Counted from the first letter of the stretch, positions 1-9,592 are shown. The stretch: DNA of 64,000 bases from Methanobrevibacter gottschalkii DSM 11977 (GCF_003814835.1 NZ_RKRG01000004.1:1-64000), one strand, 5' to 3'. A program made the numbers and translations. Notes: generated by a model not told the origin, from the letters alone.

Positions 1-149
1 AATCAATAAAAAGAATCACATACACTACTTTTGTCGAAACAAAAGAAGAATTAATAAAATTATTTAAAAAAGAATATTATAAGATAATAAATAATGAATC
101 ATTCTTTAATAAATGGGTATCGAAATACATTCTTAAAAGTTAGGTTTTT

Positions 150-649
150 AACTATAAAATATTTAATGATTCAGTATACATTTTCAAATCATTATAATAG
201 ACTTAAATTAAGCAAAACTTCAAGATTTTCCTCATCTTTTTTTAATATATCATTAAGACAATTGAAAGCCAAATCATATTCTTCTAAATATAAATAGCAT
301 GAACTAATCTCGTTTAATATTATAATATTATGAGGATCAACATCCAATACTTTTTTAAAACAATCCATTGCTTGTTCATAATTTTCTAACTCCATGCATG
401 CCAATCCTTTTCTATAATAACAATGTACATCATCAGGATTATTTTTAAGAATTTCACTGAAACATCAAACGATTTCTCCTTTTCAAAAATATAAGCATAA
501 TAAAGCCCTTTAAATGACAAAGCCTCAGCATTATTCTTATCCAAAAACAATATTTTATCAACACATCTAATTGCTTTTTTATTTAAATAATTAGAGCCAT
601 ATGTAATTGATTTATCAATATAATAATTAACTATTCTATCCTTAAACAT
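150..649 (-). pseudogene. TPR protein, decayed copy (TPR-D)
   Basis: Fourth copy of the TPR gene family of this cluster. It starts at the ATG at 649 (protein begins MFKDRIVNYYIDKS) behind a GGGGAT ribosome binding site and follows the intact copy at 816-1721 closely. Near 465 one T of a TT pair is missing compared with the intact copy, which throws the frame off after EKEKSF; the original frame resumes as an open stretch at 404-192. Beyond 192 DNA similarity to the intact copy can be traced to about 150 (region encoding YDESLNIL) through small indels and stops, then fades. The product would have been a cytosolic helical-repeat protein. No C-terminal half is visible, so this is very likely a dead copy. 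Confidence 0.8.
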
Positions 650-815
650 GAAAAATCCCCTATCCATTAAATTAATCCTATTTATTAAATATTTCATTGA
701 AAATATTCTATAATCTTCATTAATTATAAAAAATATATGATTCAAATCAATGCCTTTAAAATAGTTAATAATAAAAATATCTGCAACATATCTATTTTTG
801 ATAATTAAAACAACA

Positions 816-1721
816 TTAACATTGTTTAATTAATTTTTTGACATCAGTTTTCATATTTTCAATCATTTTTTTTGGGAAATTTGGGTATTTTTCCAAATAT
901 TCATCATATACCTTTAATGCATCCTCATATTTCCCCATTACCTCCAATGACTCGCCATAATAACTATAATACGATTCAATTACACCCCAACCATCAAAAT
1001 ATGTTTTAGAAATCTCATCAAAACCCTGTAAAGAATGTTCAAAATCACCAACATAAGCTAATAAATTATATTTTATTGATTTTGAAACAATACAATCGGC
1101 ATTAATATTTAAAGCCAATTCAATATATTTTAATGCATCATCATACATTTCTTGATTTCTATAAACAATAGCCATTTGTAATAATGCATTATCTTCATTA
1201 GGATTTTTTTCAATTATTTTATTTAAAATATTTAATGATTCATCATACATTTCCAAAACATCATAATAAAGACTTAAACTAAGTAATAGTTCAGGATTTT
1301 CCATATCCTCTTTTAATACATCATTAATGGAATTAAAAGCTAAATCATATTCTTCCAAATACAAATAACATGAACTAATGTACCTTAAAACTATTGGATG
1401 ATGAGGATCAACATCCAATACTTTTTTAAAACAATTGATTGCTTGTTCATACTTTTCTAACTCCATGCATGCCAAGCCTTTTCTATAATAACAATGTACA
1501 TCATCAGGATTATTTTTAAGGATTTCACTGAAACATTCAAACGATTTCTCCTTTTCAAAAAGAAAAGCATAATAAAGCCCTTTAAATGACAAAGCCCTAG
1601 CATTATTCTTATCCAAAAACAATATTTTATCAACACAATCAATTGCTTTTTTATTTAAATGATTATGACCATATTCCATCGATTTATCAATATAATAATT
1701 AACTATCCTATCCTTAAACAT
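816..1721 (-). CDS. TPR-repeat protein (TPR-B)
   Basis: Protein of 301 residues made almost entirely of degenerate 34-residue tetratricopeptide repeats (for example NPDDVHCYYRKGLACMELEK, then NPNEDNALLQMAIVYRNQEM), with no signal peptide or membrane segment, so it is predicted to be cytosolic and to bind another protein. It is nearly identical to the gene at 3878-4777 over its whole length. It begins 10 bases after the stop of the small ORF at 1935-1732, which duplicates the C-terminal tail of the adhesin at 4789-9592. The ATG at 1721 is preceded by AGGTGG. The partner is unknown; repeated linkage to the adhesin tail suggests that this tail is the ligand. Confidence 0.85.
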   Translation of the reverse strand: MFKDRIVNYYIDKSMEYGHNHLNKKAIDCVDKILFLDKNNARALSFKGLYYAFLFEKEKSFECFSEILKNNPDDVHCYYRKGLACMELEKYEQAINCFKKVLDVDPHHPIVLRYISSCYLYLEEYDLAFNSINDVLKEDMENPELLLSLSLYYDVLEMYDESLNILNKIIEKNPNEDNALLQMAIVYRNQEMYDDALKYIELALNINADCIVSKSIKYNLLAYVGDFEHSLQGFDEISKTYFDGWGVIESYYSYYGESLEVMGKYEDALKVYDEYLEKYPNFPKKMIENMKTDVKKLIKQC

Positions 1722-1731
1722 GAAAATCCAC

Positions 1732-1935
1732 CTATCCCTTATCTTTTTCTAGTTCATATAAAAATAAATTTATTAATAAGTTTACAGTTTCAATTGATTC
1801 AAAATACAAAGACAAAGCAAATAATTCTTTAATATTAGATTTTACAAACTTTAATACTTCACCTTTACTTTTCGCATCTTTATAATTTTTATATAACTTT
1901 TTTAAATATTTACCCACTTCTTCAGCTGAACCCAT
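1732..1935 (-). CDS. Orphan C-terminal tail of adhesin-like protein
   Basis: This 67-residue ORF (starting MGSAEEVGKYLKKLYKNYKD) matches the last 67 residues of the large adhesin at 4789-8838 with only a few changes, and it is followed in the same way by a TPR gene. The similarity stops abruptly near 1930, just upstream of GSAEEVGKY, and the DNA beyond it (1936-2117) holds no adhesin body, only a 36-codon open stretch at 2090-1980. It is therefore a detached tail carried in a duplicated cassette. It is rich in Lys and Glu, looks alpha-helical and has no export signal. It could be translated from its ATG or be a silent fragment used for recombination. Confidence 0.65.
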   Translation of the reverse strand: MGSAEEVGKYLKKLYKNYKDAKSKGEVLKFVKSNIKELFALSLYFESIETVNLLINLFLYELEKDKG

Positions 1936-2117
1936 ATCATCTGCTCATTGGAACTACGAGTATTTAGTGAGAATAGTATTTAATGAATGGTATTTCCTAC
2001 TTGATAACCATTTGCATTTAATTTTATTCTTGTAGTTATTTCTGTCACAATATTCTTTCTTCTTAAATAAATTACACTAATCCTTAACATTATATGGTTG
2101 TCACATTATAAGAAACT

Positions 2118-3350
2118 TTATAACCTATTTAATCTTTCAGTTTTATCTTTTTTTAAATCTGAATCATTTTCAAAAATTTTAAAAACTTCATCGTATGCTA
2201 AAATTAATTCATCTACTTTATTTAGATTTTCAAGTGCGTCAAATTTTAAATTCCATGTCAATTCACAATCATTTTCAATTTTTAAAATTTCATTGGACAA
2301 ACATAAAACATCATCCCATTTTCTTAAATCACTTAAAATTAGCAATTTCAACTTTAAAAAATCAATACCCTCTGAACATGAATTTAATCCTTTATTAATG
2401 ACAACTAATGCATCATCAAACCTTTTTTTTATGGCGTAAAATTTCAGCATAAAGATTCAATGATAAACAATAGTTAGGATCTATTTTTAAAGCAGATTCA
2501 CAATATTTTAATGATTCATCAAATTTATTTTGATTATAAAGAGACAGGGATAAATTATACAAACACAATACATTATTTTTATCTAATTCTAAACATTTAT
2601 TAGAATAAAAAATTGCTCCATCATATTTTTCCATTGCATTAAGAATAACACTTTTTGTAAGATAAAGATAAGAATCTTTTGGATTAATTTTTAAAGCAAT
2701 ATCAATAGCAGACAACGCTTCATCGTATTTGCCCATTTCATAAAAAATCAATCCTTTGTACAACCAACTATCTTCTTGTCCATCATATCTATTTATACTT
2801 TCATCAATACAGTATAATGCATCATCAAATCTGTCGTTACGGGAAAAAAGTACTCCTATTAATAACCATATATAATATTCATCTGGAGATTGTGATTTAA
2901 CCATTGAAAATAACTTATCAAAATTACTTAAATCATCAGATTTATTTAAAACATAGCATTTAAAATAATAAGCCCATAAATTAGTTGAATCATCTTGCAA
3001 CACCTTATCAAAACATTTCATTGCAATTTTATCCTTTCCTTGAATAGATAATATATTTCCTTTTTGAACTAATAATTCATTATAATCATATCTTTCATCA
3101 AGTAGTAAATCATCAATTATAACCAATAATTCATCCAATGTTCCTAATTTATCATGAATCTCTATCAAATAGATAAAACAAGAATGACCTTGTAATTTTT
3201 CTTTAATAATTTATAAAAAATATCTGATGCATTATCATAATCTCCATTTTTTAAAAATCTCCTAGCATCACGAAATTTCCATTTATTATAAAAATTAAAT
3301 ATATTATTAAAAATTCTTATTTTACTACTCAAAATAAAACCTCCTGACAA
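2118..3350 (-). pseudogene. TPR-repeat protein, two compensating frameshifts (TPR-C)
   Basis: Three overlapping open stretches (3350-3165, 3168-2416, 2450-2118) form one TPR protein of about 410 residues. The first break lies near 3195, where adding one base (AATTACAA to AATTACAAA) joins KKNYK to GHSCFIYLIEIHDK. The second is in the A8 tract at 2430-2423, where losing one A joins LYAEILRHKK to RFDDALVVINKG. The two shifts cancel, so the first and last pieces are in the same frame. The repeats are TPR-like (YEMGKYDEALSAIDIALKIN) but the gene is clearly diverged from the TPR-A/B/D set. It is cytosolic by sequence. Either a broken gene, a phase-variable one, or sequencing error at the homopolymer. 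Confidence 0.75.
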
Positions 3351-3819
3351 TAACTTATTTTTGGAAGCTCACCATCTAAAATTCTAATATTCAACATATA
3401 TCCTATTTATTTTCCAATTGAAATACATTTAATCATTTTATGGATTACTTTTTGAGTATCCCTAGAAATTTACCATCAGGTAACTTTTAAAGCAACATCA
3501 ATTCCCTACATTAAAATTCCCAATTCTTAAAATTACTCCATTAAACATTACTATTCATCATTGATGTATATTCTATACTTTAAATGACTATAATCTTCTC
3601 CATTAAAAAAAATACAATAATAGATAATTCAAATAATTAGAAATATTAAATAGTTTCATCATGGATTTTTCATATTATATTTATTTAAAAATAATGGAAT
3701 TTTACTATTTTCCCCAAAAATTAAATAAAACATACTATCAAAAAATCATTTTTAAAGTCTTATTTGTTCTATAGTATTCAGCCATTTCATTTAAACCATA
3801 TGTTCCAAGTAAATCTGCA
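3351..3819. other. Intergenic stretch without a recognisable gene
   Basis: AT-rich spacer between TPR-C and the adhesin fossil. No ORF with protein-like character is convincing; a short minus-strand open run near 3827-3745 (reading IADLLGTYGLNEMAEYY) may be a gene remnant but I cannot assign it. Confidence 0.4.
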
Positions 3820-3876
3820 ATAATCATTACATAAAGAAACACAAACCGGATCAATATGGAACTAACTCACATCAAA
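3820..3876 (-). pseudogene. Fossil of adhesin C-terminal domain
   Basis: The DNA at 3820-3876 aligns almost base for base with 5896-5952 inside the large adhesin. On the minus strand it reads FDVS, stop, FHIDPVCVSLCND, against FNVTWSRISPVCVSLCND in the intact protein; the Trp codon has become TAG. It lies directly downstream of TPR-A, so a second adhesin C-terminal region once occupied this spot. Only about 19 codons survive. Confidence 0.7.
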
Positions 3877-3877
3877 C

Positions 3878-4777
3878 TTACTTAATCAACTTTAAGGCAT
3901 CTTCCTTCATATTTTCAATCATTTCTTTTGGGAAATTTGGGTATTTTTCCAAATATTCATCATATAAATTTAATGCATCCTCATATTTCCCCATTACCTC
4001 CAATGCACCTCCATAATAAATATAATACAATTCCATTACACCCCAACCATCAAAACATGTTTTAGAAATCTCATCAAAACCCTGTAAAGAATGTTCAAAA
4101 TCACCAACATGAGCTAATAAATTATATTTTATTGATTTTAAAACAATACTATCGACATTAATATTTAAAGCCAATTCAATATATTTTAATGCATCATCAT
4201 ACATTTCTTGATTTTCATAAACAGTAGCCATTTGTAATAATGCATCATTATCATTAGGATTTTTTTCTATTATTTTATTTAAAATATTTAATGATTCATC
4301 ATACATTTCCAAAGCATCATAATAAAGACTTAAACTAAGTAATAGTTCAGGATTTTCCCCATCATCTTTTAATACATCATTAATGGAATTAAAAACTAAA
4401 TCATATTCTCCCAAATACAAATAACATGAACTAATGTACCTTAAAACTATTGGATGATGGGGATCAACATCCAATACTTTTTTAAAACAATCCACTGCTT
4501 GTTCATATTCTATTAACTCCATACATGCCAATCCTTTTCTATAATAACAATGTACATCATCATGATTATTTTTAAGAATTTCACTGAAACATTCAAACGA
4601 TTTCTCCTTTTCAAAAAGAAAAGCATAATAAAGCCCTTTAAATGACAAAGCCCTAGCATTATTCTTATCAAAGAACAATATTTTATCAACACATCTAATT
4701 GCTTTTTTATTTAAATGATTATGACCATATTCCATCGATTTATCAATATAATAATTAACTATCCTATCCTTAAACAT
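3878..4777 (-). CDS. TPR-repeat protein (TPR-A), partner gene of the adhesin
   Basis: Protein of 299 residues, a chain of TPR motifs from about residue 15 to the C-terminus with no signal peptide or membrane helix. It begins 11 bases after the adhesin stop at 4789, with AGGTGG lying in the gap, so the two genes are probably co-transcribed and translationally coupled. Near-identical paralogue at 816-1721, decayed paralogue at 150-649. TPR proteins are scaffolds that bind peptides; since the neighbouring adhesin ends in a membrane segment and a charged, probably cytoplasmic tail, I infer that TPR-A may bind that tail. No enzymatic motif is visible. Confidence 0.85.
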   Translation of the reverse strand: MFKDRIVNYYIDKSMEYGHNHLNKKAIRCVDKILFFDKNNARALSFKGLYYAFLFEKEKSFECFSEILKNNHDDVHCYYRKGLACMELIEYEQAVDCFKKVLDVDPHHPIVLRYISSCYLYLGEYDLVFNSINDVLKDDGENPELLLSLSLYYDALEMYDESLNILNKIIEKNPNDNDALLQMATVYENQEMYDDALKYIELALNINVDSIVLKSIKYNLLAHVGDFEHSLQGFDEISKTCFDGWGVMELYYIYYGGALEVMGKYEDALNLYDEYLEKYPNFPKEMIENMKEDALKLIK

Positions 4778-4788
4778 GAAAAATCCAC

Positions 4789-7700
4789 CTATCCCTTATC
4801 TTTTTCTATTTCATATAAAAACAAATTTATTAATAAATTTACAGTTTCAATTGATTCAAAATACAAAGACAAAGCAAATAATTCTTTAATATTAGATTTT
4901 ACAAACTTTAATACTTCACCTTTACTTTTCGCATCTTTATAATTTTTATATAATTCTTTTAAATATTTACCAACTTCTTCAGCTGAACCAAGATTATCCA
5001 TATCCTTTGGACCTTTTCCACTAGGAATAGGTCCTATTTTTATTTTAAAATTTATATTATCCTTATTAACATTAGAATTATATCTTTTATACTTATTATT
5101 AAAATTTCTATTATTTTTAAGTTGTGAAATAATATAATCATCTGATGATTTACCATCTAATACTAATTTAGGAGGATTTATTATATTTGCAGGATAAGTA
5201 TTTTCATAAATTGGAATATCAGGATAATCCTTATAATATGGATTAAATAAGCTTGCAAAGTTCATCCATACTTCATTAACCTGTTCAGGGAATAAAAACA
5301 TGATAATTGGCAATGATATTAACATGATTGGAGCAATTGAAATTTCCCCAAACAATAATCCAATTTCAGATCCTTCAATTAAAGCTGATCCAATTCCACT
5401 CATTTCTAAACCAATGAATTCGACCTCCCCAATTAACGTTGCAGATATTACTCCAATACCAAAAATATTTTTTAAATCATTGAATTCTCTGCCCATATTA
5501 TTTAATAGATTATTTCCATATTTCCATGCATTTTCTGTTATGTTATCATGATAACATGGCATTGTCCCAAGTAAACCATAATAACTGAAATAGTCCCGAA
5601 CAATTCCAGTCTTCAAATCTAAAAACAACAAAGTATTACCGTCATTCTCACATTTAATAAATATATATCCGTTACTTGTAAAAATTTCCATTGTTTCATT
5701 ATTAAAATAACTTTCAATTAAACCAAGAGTAACACTACCTATTGTCGTATCATTCCAAATATTATTACCGACCAACTGCTCCACCAGACTGAAACTGAAA
5801 CTTGTTGCAAAATTAAACTTCCAAACATCACTAATATTTCCTATCGCTTCCCGACCCATTCCATGATCAGACTCCCCAGTAACATATAAACAATTATAAT
5901 CATTACACAAAGAAACACAAACAGGACTAATACGAGACCAAGTCACATTAAATTTAATTGCAGATTCATCAGCCACACGGTCATTTTCATAAATCACTAA
6001 CAAAGAAGTTAAAAAAGTACCATAAGCGGCTTTCATCAAACCTGGAGCATATAATTCTTTTTGATTTAACCAAAATTGCAAATCATCATTAGTTAAATTA
6101 TCTTTAACAATTGCAAAACTGCGCATACCTTCATAACCAATACTAATATTATTTTCATCTTCAATATCAGTGTAATAAATATTACTTATACGATGAGCAT
6201 AACTAGATGGAGGCTTTAAAAGTTTATGAACTCCATTATAATCAAAGTTAATATCTGGAGTCATATCACCATGAAAATCAATAGTCATATCAATAAAATC
6301 AATGAAAAAACCTTTATAATTTTTAACAAAATTTAAATCAGAGTCTGTTAAATCATAATATAATTTAATATAATTTAAAAATCTATTATAAACAGAATTA
6401 TAATCTCTAAAATCAATATTAGCTGCTTTTGCAAAACTGAAATAATAACCATTAGGTGCCCAAACACCTTCTTTCGTACTGGCAAAAACAGTATCCAGCA
6501 ACTTAATAGCTTCAAAAACATTTGTGGAATAATTATTTTTAAATTTTTGATAAAAAAGATTGTGGATATTAATTTCATCTAAGATTTCACCATTAACTAT
6601 TACATAAATTTTACCAGTAAATAATCCTGTTTCAGACCAGCAAAATGTAATCCAAGAAGCATTATTGCTGAATGGAATCTGATAAGTCTTATTTACAAAA
6701 TAATTATTTTCAAAATCCCATGCAGAAGAAAATAGCATTATATCAATTGTAACCTTTTTATTAAAAGAGTTTAGTATTTTTACATTGTCAAAAATAGACA
6801 TGACAGTGATATTTTCATGGTTTTTAAATAAATCATTTAATTCAAAATCAACAAAAGATTTACCCTCATGCAAATATGAAATATTGGATTTTTTAGCTCC
6901 ATCCCCATTAAATACTCCAATAAAAGATTTTAAATTATTTGGAATATAACCTTTATATGACAAATCATTTCCTATATTATTATAAGTTAAATCAACATAA
7001 AATTTAGCTCTTTCAATATTGTTATTTTCATTTATTTTATAAGAAGATGAAAATAAATGTGCAACCATCCAAGAGTTCATAATTACATTTCCAGTAGCAT
7101 TATAAATGTTAGCAAGAATAGAACGATTAATAGAAATTTTAGGAGTGTTTTCACCCCACCAATTATCATTAATTACATAATCACTGTTTGCTTCTGAGTA
7201 AAAATCATATTGAGAATTATCACATAATCTATTCAAGTAACATGAATCATTATACGATAAAAGAGAGGTATCTAAAACAAAACCACATAATATATTATCA
7301 TGAATATTATTAAAAGCATAAGTATTATTAACTGAGACTCTTAAAAATACTCCATGATTATTATTTTTAAATTCATTGTGAGTTACATGAGAATTAGATG
7401 AAACAACATACAATCCAGCATTAAAATTAGAAACATTGTTAGAATCAATACTTACATTTGAACAGATAACATACAATCCAATACCATTTAAATTGTTTTT
7501 ATTGGTTATTCTATTATTAACAATAGAAATATTATTTGAAGTAATATTTGTAACAACGATTCCACCAGCACCCGTATCAGAATTTAATGAAATATTATTA
7601 TTAAAAACCATTAGATTATCTGATTTTCTAATAGCAACACCAGACATGAAATTTAAAAATTTATCTGAATCAATAGAATTATAAGCAACCAAAGTATTTT

Positions 7701-8838
7701 TATCATCATCTATTTCTATAGATTTAACCACATTGATAAATTGATTATTAATTACAGAAACATTATCTGCATGATAAATAACAACACCATGCTCCGAATC
7801 TTTAATTTTAAATCCATAAATAACACTATTACTTCCACCACCAGTAATTCCAATAACTGGACGGGAAGGATCCCTACTTGTTAAAGTAGCATTAATCCCA
7901 ATCATAGTAACGAATTTATTAACAGTTAATGGTTCATTGTATAAACCTTCACTAATTTTAATTATATCACCATTATGGGTATTTGAATCATCAATTGCTG
8001 ATTGGATTGTTGTAAATCCTCTTCCTGAATTCAAATTACCTATTTTTTCAAAAATATAATTACAAGTTTTTGTTTCGCTTTTATGACCATTAAAATCAAT
8101 TGAATAAAATTTTAATAATGTTGTCCTTGAAATATTCAATAAATTTTCATACAATTTAAAATTGGATTCATCTAACGAATAATAAATTTTAGGATTGGCA
8201 TCAAGATTATCCCAACTGGACAAATTAACAATAATAGAAGAATCATATAAGTCTGAACCAAAATTACTCCAAACAACAGGACAATTATTGTCAATCAAAT
8301 AATGTTCATGGAAAATACTCCCACTACCATTACTATAATATAAATCATAGATCCCATTTGTTAAAATAAATGATACTGATTTATCAGATTGACTCCAACT
8401 ATCATTATTCAAACAATACTTAATCAATTTAGCATTATTGATATTTAATGATAAATTTAAATATGACTTATTGTAAAATCCCCCATCATAATTCACAGTT
8501 GGATTGAATGATATTACATTAACATTAATCTTTTTACTAATACTTGCATATGGACTTTTAGTAAATGAAACAATCACATTGTATAATCCCGGTTTTTCAT
8601 CAATTTTGATTTTGGCTCTACCCTTATTATCACTAACAACATTTATAATTTTATCATTAATTTTAAAAGTGATTGTTTGCCCATTTAGAAATTTATTATT
8701 TTTAGTGTCTTTTAAAGTAGCATATAAATAAGAATTATCTTCCCCATAATTACATGTTAAATCATTTACTGTTAAACTTGTAGGGATACTTTTAACTGTT
8801 ACTGTTATTGTTTTTTTTGCTTGTAACATAATTAGCAT
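4789..8838 (-). CDS. Adhesin-like protein, main part (beta-helix, novel domain, TM, tail)
   Basis: Open stretch of 1349 codons forming the downstream part of a surface protein whose N-terminus is at 8792-9592. After a third Ig-like domain (to about residue 110) and a Cys-containing region comes a NosD-like parallel beta-helix (about 280-600; GFTTIQSAIDDSNTHNGDII, then PbH1 repeats such as NNVSNFNAGLYVV). A long unassigned domain follows (about 750-1120, with VCVSLCNDYNC and GESDHGMGREA), then a hydrophobic region (about 1150-1210), then a charged tail of about 130 residues ending in EIEKDKG. The last 67 residues recur as an orphan ORF at 1732-1935. The ATG at 8838 is probably not a real start; see the A8 frameshift at 8811-8818. 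Expected to be cell-surface anchored. Confidence 0.75.
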   Translation of the reverse strand: MLIMLQAKKTITVTVKSIPTSLTVNDLTCNYGEDNSYLYATLKDTKNNKFLNGQTITFKINDKIINVVSDNKGRAKIKIDEKPGLYNVIVSFTKSPYASISKKINVNVISFNPTVNYDGGFYNKSYLNLSLNINNAKLIKYCLNNDSWSQSDKSVSFILTNGIYDLYYSNGSGSIFHEHYLIDNNCPVVWSNFGSDLYDSSIIVNLSSWDNLDANPKIYYSLDESNFKLYENLLNISRTTLLKFYSIDFNGHKSETKTCNYIFEKIGNLNSGRGFTTIQSAIDDSNTHNGDIIKISEGLYNEPLTVNKFVTMIGINATLTSRDPSRPVIGITGGGSNSVIYGFKIKDSEHGVVIYHADNVSVINNQFINVVKSIEIDDDKNTLVAYNSIDSDKFLNFMSGVAIRKSDNLMVFNNNISLNSDTGAGGIVVTNITSNNISIVNNRITNKNNLNGIGLYVICSNVSIDSNNVSNFNAGLYVVSSNSHVTHNEFKNNNHGVFLRVSVNNTYAFNNIHDNILCGFVLDTSLLSYNDSCYLNRLCDNSQYDFYSEANSDYVINDNWWGENTPKISINRSILANIYNATGNVIMNSWMVAHLFSSSYKINENNNIERAKFYVDLTYNNIGNDLSYKGYIPNNLKSFIGVFNGDGAKKSNISYLHEGKSFVDFELNDLFKNHENITVMSIFDNVKILNSFNKKVTIDIMLFSSAWDFENNYFVNKTYQIPFSNNASWITFCWSETGLFTGKIYVIVNGEILDEINIHNLFYQKFKNNYSTNVFEAIKLLDTVFASTKEGVWAPNGYYFSFAKAANIDFRDYNSVYNRFLNYIKLYYDLTDSDLNFVKNYKGFFIDFIDMTIDFHGDMTPDINFDYNGVHKLLKPPSSYAHRISNIYYTDIEDENNISIGYEGMRSFAIVKDNLTNDDLQFWLNQKELYAPGLMKAAYGTFLTSLLVIYENDRVADESAIKFNVTWSRISPVCVSLCNDYNCLYVTGESDHGMGREAIGNISDVWKFNFATSFSFSLVEQLVGNNIWNDTTIGSVTLGLIESYFNNETMEIFTSNGYIFIKCENDGNTLLFLDLKTGIVRDYFSYYGLLGTMPCYHDNITENAWKYGNNLLNNMGREFNDLKNIFGIGVISATLIGEVEFIGLEMSGIGSALIEGSEIGLLFGEISIAPIMLISLPIIMFLFPEQVNEVWMNFASLFNPYYKDYPDIPIYENTYPANIINPPKLVLDGKSSDDYIISQLKNNRNFNNKYKRYNSNVNKDNINFKIKIGPIPSGKGPKDMDNLGSAEEVGKYLKELYKNYKDAKSKGEVLKFVKSNIKELFALSLYFESIETVNLLINLFLYEIEKDKG

Positions 8839-9592
8839 TTGTAAATGAGATGGCTGTAGGGTATGTTTTTGGTTTTGCAGTAATTGTTAGACACGCAACT
8901 CCTTTAGAATTCGTTTTCTTAATATATTTTTTACCACTGAAATTAAAAACAACTGTTTTATTAACAATTGATTTGCCTTTTTTATTTTTTAGTGTTGCTT
9001 TTAATTTATTGTTTGTATCACCATATGTAAAAACAAGATTATTGGCTGTTAATGTTGTTGGCATTGCTTTTACTGTAACTTTTGCTGTTTTACTGCTGCT
9101 TTTATAACCACTTGCTTTGAAAGAAAATTTCACCGAATAGGTTCCAGGCCCTTTTTTAACATCCCAACTAACACAACCTTTGGAATCAGTTGTACGAGAG
9201 TAAGTTTTACCAGAATAAGTAACAGTGATCTTTTTTCCAGATAAAACTTTACCATTTGAATTTTTCAAATAAGCTTTAACACTTGTACCATCTTGAAAAT
9301 ATTTAGTTATATCTTTTGCAGTAATCGATGTTTTAACTGTAGATTTAACTTTTTTCACAACATTACCGGAATAAACATCTGTAAAGTTAATATCTGATGA
9401 ATTAACAACATTATTATCAATATAATAGTTATCTGATGAAACTTCAATAGTATCCGAGCACAATTCTCCTACTTGACAATCAACACTTAAAGTATCATTT
9501 TCAACTACATTATCTGAAACTGCACAAACACAGTCCAAACAAATAAAAAAACAAAAAGTCAACAATAAAACTGCTTTATAAAACTTCTTCAC
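8792..9592 (-). CDS. Adhesin-like protein, N-terminal part (signal peptide, Ig-like domains)
   Basis: A 266-codon stretch starting MKKFYKAVLLLTFCFFICLD, a clear Sec signal peptide (about residues 1-24), followed by an acidic linker and two bacterial-Ig-like domains (about 90-170 and 175-260; SGKKITVTYSGKTYSRTTDS) of the kind found repeatedly in Methanobrevibacter surface proteins. The frame ends in a spurious tail (KKNNNSNS) just after an A8 run at 8818-8811. Removing one A gives SKKTITVTVKS and continues without a break into the 4789-8838 stretch, for a protein of about 1600 residues. As it stands the product is a secreted two-domain fragment without an anchor. Confidence 0.75.
   Translation of the reverse strand: MKKFYKAVLLLTFCFFICLDCVCAVSDNVVENDTLSVDCQVGELCSDTIEVSSDNYYIDNNVVNSSDINFTDVYSGNVVKKVKSTVKTSITAKDITKYFQDGTSVKAYLKNSNGKVLSGKKITVTYSGKTYSRTTDSKGCVSWDVKKGPGTYSVKFSFKASGYKSSSKTAKVTVKAMPTTLTANNLVFTYGDTNNKLKATLKNKKGKSIVNKTVVFNFSGKKYIKKTNSKGVACLTITAKPKTYPTAISFTNANYVTSKKNNNSNS

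Noticed and set aside
1980-2090. 36-codon minus-strand ORF upstream of the orphan adhesin tail
   Set aside because: It has some adhesin-like residues (KLNANGYQVGN) but is too short to separate from chance and has no RBS.
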